Below are positions 1 to 6,396 of a stretch of 6,396 bases of DNA, piece after piece. The DNA comes from Bacteroidales bacterium (GTDB lineage: Bacteria; Bacteroidota; Bacteroidia; Bacteroidales; JAAUTT01): NCBI GenBank assembly GCA_012031335.1, contig JAAUTT010000272.1, positions 1 to 6,396 on the forward strand. Direction: 5' to 3'. Each line of letters starts with the position of its first letter. The stretch's first letter is position 1. Below the pieces are notes generated by a model, which saw only the letters and a list, made by a program, of their open reading frames with translations, searched no databases and was not told the DNA's origin. The position numbers were made by a program, and so were the translations under genes.

Positions 1-1
1 G

Positions 2-1420
2 AATAGAATAGTTGATAATGATGCAATTTCTACAGAGGAACCTGAGGAAGACGAAATAGTTGAAGATCAGGCAGAAAAATGATATAAAATCTGCACCTCC
101 ATGGGGTAGAGGAAGAACGCGTTCCTGAACAACAGCGCCTGTTACACCGCTGGCATCTGCAGCAGAACAGAGGCAGCGGGAAAGAGAGGAAATGTTTCTC
201 GAGAAGGCAGCAGCAATTTTGAGCAAAAGACAATTTGAAAAACCTCAGGAAAAACCCCAATTCGAAAGGAAATTCGAAAAGCCTGATTGAATTCGAAGGT
301 ACAATTGTTGCCTCGGGAGTTTTGGAAATCATGCCCGATGGTTACGGTTTCATGCGTTCTGCCGATTACAATTACCTTAACTCTCCCGATGATATTTATG
401 TATCTCAATCACAAATCAAGCTCTTTGGTTTAAAAACCGGCGATAGCATTACCGGCACCATCCGTCCGCCAAAAGGAAGGGCGAAAAAATATTTTCCGCT
501 TTATCAAAGTTGAGGAAATTAATGGCCGTAGCCCCGATTATATTCGTGACCGTGTTCCTTTCGATTTTTTAACTCCGCTTTTTCCGAACCAAAAGTTTAA
601 TTTGGTTGCCAAAGGCGAAAACGCAAATCTTTCGGTACGTATTGTCGATATGTTCGCTCCAATTGGCAAAGGTCAGCGCGGATTAATAGTAGCCCAGCCT
701 AAAACCGGTAAAACCGTTTTACTTAAAGATATTGCCAACGCCATAGCTAAAAATCACCCTGAAGTTTATATGATCGTGCTTCTGATCGACGAACGTCCTG
801 AAGAAGTAACCGACATGGCCCGCAGCGTAAATGCCGAAGTAATTGCTTCCACTTTTGATGAGCCAGCCGAACGCCATGTTCGTGTAGCAAATATCGTTCT
901 TGAAAAAGCTAAACGTCTGGTGGAATGTGGTCACGATGTGGTTATACTGCTCGACTCCATTACCAGATTGGCACGTGCCTTTAATACAGTGGCTCCGGCT
1001 TCGGGTAAGGTACTTTCGGGAGGTGTGGATTCAAATGCACTGCAACGGCCTAAAAGATTTTTCGGCGCTGCCCGTAATATCGAAAACGGCGGCTCACTGA
1101 CCATTCTGGCCACAGCTCTTACTGATACAGGATCCAAAATGGACGATGTTATCTTTGAAGAGTTTAAAGGTACTGGTAACATGGAATTGCAACTCGATCG
1201 TAAACTTTCCAATAAACGTATTTACCCATCGGTGGATATTACTGCTTCAAGTACACGTCGCGAAGACCTGCTGCTTGAAAAGGATCTTCTAAGCCGGATT
1301 TGGATATTACGCAGTTATTTAACCGATATGACCTCGATAGAAGCCATGGAATTTATGCGCGACAGGATGTCAAAAACTCACTCCAACGAAGAATTTTTAA
1401 TTTCCATGAATAGCGAATAA
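2..1420 (+). CDS. rho: Transcription termination factor Rho, 5'-partial, frame-disrupted
   Basis: Rho is the hexameric RNA-dependent ATPase/helicase that ends transcription. The start and Rho_N domain lie left of the window. From position 2 a charged, low-complexity linker is seen (acidic to about 79, then RGR-containing and Q/R/E-rich). The RNA-binding OB fold follows at about 290-580, with [20 protein letters not shown] and RPPK. The ATPase domain (about 605-1420) is uninterrupted: Walker [13 protein letters not shown] (680-715), [10 protein letters not shown], Walker [27 protein letters not shown] and [16 protein letters not shown], the STRRED arginine region, and a normal C-terminus ending in [10 protein letters not shown]. 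The reading frame changes at the A-run 75-79, at T287/288 and within 475-502, and an in-frame TGA lies at 126-128. I infer sequencing errors because the conserved protein is recovered on joining frames. Downstream nifJ is 158 bases away and probably has its own promoter. Identity is certain; exact linker residues are not. Confidence 0.96.
231..298 (+). repeat. FE(K/R) peptide repeat in the Rho linker, with three TTCGAA hexamers
   Basis: Just before the Rho OB fold the linker reads [13 protein letters not shown] followed by KFEKPD and then EFEG. The phenylalanine-glutamate unit recurs four times in about 22 residues. At DNA level TTCGAA occurs three times (261-266, 273-278 and 292-297). The frame crosses an extra T at 287/288, so the last unit is in a different raw frame. 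This is a small in-gene peptide repeat, probably part of the flexible linker and not a mobile or regulatory repeat. Confidence 0.6.
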
Positions 1421-1491
1421 TCTAATTTTTATCAGGATTATATTAACCAATTTTTTATAACTTACTTATTTGGAATTAAAATGAATAAGCT

Positions 1492-1505
1492 ATGACTTAA
1501 ATCAT
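1492..1505. promoter_or_regulatory. Imperfect palindrome ATGACTTAAATCAT upstream of nifJ
   Basis: This 14-base sequence is an inverted repeat except for one symmetric pair (C1496 against A1501). It ends 5 bases before the candidate -7 element at 1511, so it occupies the promoter spacer, where a repressor could act. Short AT-rich palindromes arise often by chance, and I know no specific regulator for it. Confidence 0.2.
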
Positions 1506-1510
1506 GAGCG

Positions 1511-1518
1511 TATTTTTG
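1511..1518 (+). promoter_or_regulatory. Candidate Bacteroidota -7 promoter element for nifJ
   Basis: TATTTTTG matches the Bacteroidota vegetative sigma factor -7 consensus TAnnTTTG exactly. It sits 60 bases before the nifJ ATG, so a transcript would start near 1525 with a leader of roughly 55 bases. I see no clean TTTG (-33) at 19-21 bases upstream, which is common because that element is weakly conserved. The same octamer precedes ruvX. Confidence 0.5.
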
Positions 1519-1524
1519 ATTTAA

Positions 1525-5114
<3,590 letters not shown>

Positions 5115-5133
5115 ATGTTTTATTTCCTATATC

Positions 5134-5166
5134 AAAGGGCCTCTGCTTCATGCGGGGGCCTTTTTT
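5134..5166 (+). terminator. Intrinsic terminator after nifJ
   Basis: AAAGGGCCTCTGC, a short TTCAT loop, and GCGGGGGCC followed by six T residues form a GC-rich hairpin with a small G bulge and a T bulge. It starts 19 bases after the nifJ stop codon. Position, stem and T-tract together fit an intrinsic terminator closing the nifJ transcript and separating it from ruvX-def. Confidence 0.8.
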
Positions 5167-5198
5167 GTTGTAAGCCGCTCCGGGAGTCTGCAGAAGTA

Positions 5199-5217
5199 TT
5201 GTAACAAATCATTACAA
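5199..5217. promoter_or_regulatory. Inverted repeat TTGTAA-N7-TTACAA upstream of ruvX
   Basis: A perfect 6-bp inverted repeat separated by 7 bases lies between the nifJ terminator and the ruvX promoter element. The half-sites resemble those of Crp/Fnr-family regulators in general form. If transcription starts about 7 bases after the -7 element at 5255-5262, the centre lies near -61, a usual activator distance. The start site is not known and such AT-rich repeats can occur by chance, so this is only a candidate operator. Confidence 0.3.
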
Positions 5218-5254
5218 AGTTGTGCCTGAGCCTAAAAAATCGAATAAATATTTT

Positions 5255-5262
5255 TATTTTTG
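5255..5262 (+). promoter_or_regulatory. Candidate Bacteroidota -7 promoter element for ruvX-def
   Basis: TATTTTTG matches the TAnnTTTG consensus exactly and lies 24 bases before the proposed ruvX start, giving a leader of under 20 bases. No clear TTTG is found at the -33 spacing. It lies after the nifJ terminator in the only gene-free gap before ruvX, so it is the best promoter candidate for the two-gene unit. Confidence 0.5.
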
Positions 5263-5286
5263 TAATTTAGATTTAATATAAATAGT

Positions 5287-5708
5287 TTGGGAAGAATTTA
5301 GCAGTTGATTATGGTAAAAAGCGTGTGGGTTTTGCAGTTACCGATCCGCTGAAAATTATTGCAAGTGCCTTAACAACTGTTCCTACGCACGAGGTATTTA
5401 CTTTTTTAACCAAATATCTGACCGAAGAAAAAGTAGAAAAACTTGTTGTGGGATTGCCAAAACAGATGAATAATCAACCTTCGGAATCAATGCCGTATAT
5501 TGAACAGTTTGTGGTAAAATTCCGAAAAAGTTTTCCTGAAATACCGGTTCAAATGGTTGATGAGCGATTTACATCCAAACTTGCCGTTCAAAGTATGGTA
5601 ATGGGTGGTGTTAAAAAGAAGGACAGGCAGAATAAGGCACTGGTGGATACTGTGAGTGCAACTATTATATTGCAATCGTATTTGGAATCAGAATCTTTTA
5701 AACGATAA
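5287..5708 (+). CDS. ruvX: Holliday junction resolvase-like / pre-16S rRNA nuclease YqgF (RuvX), one frame break
   Basis: RuvX/YqgF is a small RuvC-fold nuclease linked to 16S rRNA 5'-end maturation in E. coli and annotated as a Holliday junction resolvase. Reading from TTG 5287 and restoring one missing T in the run at 5297-5299 gives MGRILAVDYGKKRVGFAV, the canonical N-terminus with catalytic Asp8 in DYG. Later motifs are in one frame: VVGLPKQMNN (about residues 54-63), VDERFTS (Asp92-Glu93) and VDTVSATIIL (Asp121). Total length is 140 aa, usual for the family. Without the repair the open frame begins only at GTG 5325 and loses Asp8. TTG is chosen because it falls exactly at the family start; an ATG misread as TTG is possible. 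The stop is 11 bases before def, so the two are probably co-transcribed. Confidence 0.93.
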
Positions 5709-5719
5709 CAGAGTTTTAT

Positions 5720-6272
5720 ATGGTTTACCAATTTTTGTTTACGGATCTCCTGTATTACGAAAGGTTTCGGAGGATATTCCGCAGGATTATCCCAATTTAA
5801 AATCTTTCCTTGAAGATATGTGGGAAACCATGTATAAGTCGGACGGGGTTGGATTGGCAGCTCCGCAGGTTGGCCGCAATATCAGGCTTTTTGTTATTGA
5901 TGGTTCGGGAATGTCGGATGACGATCCAACCATGGTGGACTTTAGAAAAGCCTTTATAAATCCCAGAATAATACAAAGTGATGGAACACCATGGGTTTTT
6001 AATGAAGGGTGTTTAAGTTTACCAAATATCAGGGAAGATATTTCCCGAAATGCTAAAATAATCATTGAATATTACGATGAGAATTTTAATTTTTTCCGCG
6101 AAGAATACGATGGATTAAAAGCCCGCATTATTCAACACGAATACGATCACCTGGAAGGAATCCTTCTGGTGGACCATATATCGGCTATTAAAAGAAAACT
6201 TTTAGCCGGAAAGCTGAATGCCATTCGAAAGGTAAGGTGGATGTGAGTTATAAGATTAAAGCATTAAAGTAA
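5720..6272 (+). CDS. def: Peptide deformylase, two frame breaks
   Basis: Peptide deformylase is the cytoplasmic metalloenzyme that removes the formyl group from the initiator methionine of new proteins. The core carries all three signature motifs: GVGLAAPQVG (residues 43-52), EGCLSLP (96-102) and QHEYDHLEG (139-147), with metal ligands Cys98, His140 and His144 and catalytic Glu141. ATG 5720 followed by one restored T (in the run at 5724-5726) gives MVLPIFVYGSPVLRKVSEDI, the normal Bacteroidota start. Restoring one T near 6224 gives an ending GKVDVSYKIKALK with stop TAA at 6270-6272. The result is 184 aa, normal for the family. The uncorrected frame would instead begin inside ruvX (5656) and stop early at 6246. 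It is the second gene of the ruvX-def pair; no ribosome-binding motif is seen. Confidence 0.95.
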
Positions 6273-6396
6273 TAAAACGACCGGCAGACTTATGTCTAAA
6301 ATGAAGTCGGCCGTCGTAATTTACCTTAACCCATTTTATATTTTTTAATACTTCGCTCGATTTCAGGATGATATCTATATATTGAGCCCTTTTGTA
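6256..6396 (-). other. Unassigned right edge: short open frame on the - strand, possibly a gene end
   Basis: Reading leftwards from the window edge, 46 codons are open before TAA (6258-6256), including YKRAQYIDIILKSSEVLKNI. I do not recognise it. It would overlap the end of def by 17 bases and run through the hairpin, which argues against it unless an indel hides an earlier stop, as in the other genes here. A + strand frame is also open from about 6350 to the edge. This stretch may be non-coding; no product is proposed. Confidence 0.15.
6277..6317. terminator. Strong hairpin after def, possible terminator
   Basis: ACGAC(C)GGC(A)GACTT pairs with AAGTC(G)GCCGTCGT across a 12-base loop: 13 base pairs with one bulged C and one A/G mismatch. 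It begins 5 bases after the corrected def stop. On the + strand it is followed only by AATTT, a weak T-tract. On the - strand it is followed by a TTTTATT tract, which would suit a convergent gene entering from the right. It may serve both directions. Confidence 0.5.

Noticed and set aside
931..1212. 93-codon open frame on the - strand inside rho
   Set aside because: It is opposite the Walker B region of Rho, whose frame is strongly conserved; it is an antisense shadow.
1418..1456. Terminator after rho (TAATC/GATTA stem followed later by TTTTTT)
   Set aside because: The stem is only five mostly A/T pairs, includes the stop codon, and the T-run is ten bases away, so it is too weak to call.

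Overview
The window looks like a piece of a Bacteroidota (Bacteroidetes) chromosome, most likely from an anaerobic Bacteroidales-type organism. The reasons are AT-rich intergenic DNA, no Shine-Dalgarno sequences before starts, two perfect TAnnTTTG (-7) promoter elements, a Rho factor with a long charged linker before its RNA-binding domain, and a single-chain pyruvate:ferredoxin oxidoreductase typical of anaerobes. All confident genes are on the + strand.

Layout. Positions 2-1420 hold the 3' part of rho (transcription termination factor), entering from the left edge inside its disordered N-terminal region. A 158-bp AT-rich gap with a promoter-like element and small repeats leads to nifJ (1579-5114, about 1177 aa, pyruvate:ferredoxin oxidoreductase). 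A GC-rich hairpin with a T-tract (5134-5166) ends that unit. A second promoter-like region (about 5199-5262) precedes a tight pair, ruvX/yqgF (5287-5708) and def (5720-6272), 11 bases apart. The last 124 bases hold a strong hairpin and no gene I can name.

The main peculiarity is that none of the four genes reads through in one frame as given. Homology-guided reading finds about eight interruptions: extra A/T/G bases in rho and nifJ, missing T bases in ruvX and def, and one in-frame TGA. Most sit in short homopolymers. rho, def and ruvX are normally core genes, all active-site residues are intact once frames are joined, and reconstructed lengths fit the families (NifJ about 1177 aa, RuvX 140 aa, PDF 184 aa). 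I therefore read these as sequencing or assembly indels, not pseudogenes. Coordinates below give the reconstructed genes.

Function. The genes are housekeeping: transcription termination, pyruvate oxidation to acetyl-CoA with reduced ferredoxin, a RuvC-fold nuclease linked to 16S rRNA maturation or Holliday junctions, and N-terminal deformylation of new proteins. I found no defence, mobile or novel multi-gene system. The points worth a second look are the Rho linker, the hidden catalytic N-terminus of RuvX, the corrected ends of Def, and the candidate regulatory repeats before nifJ and ruvX.
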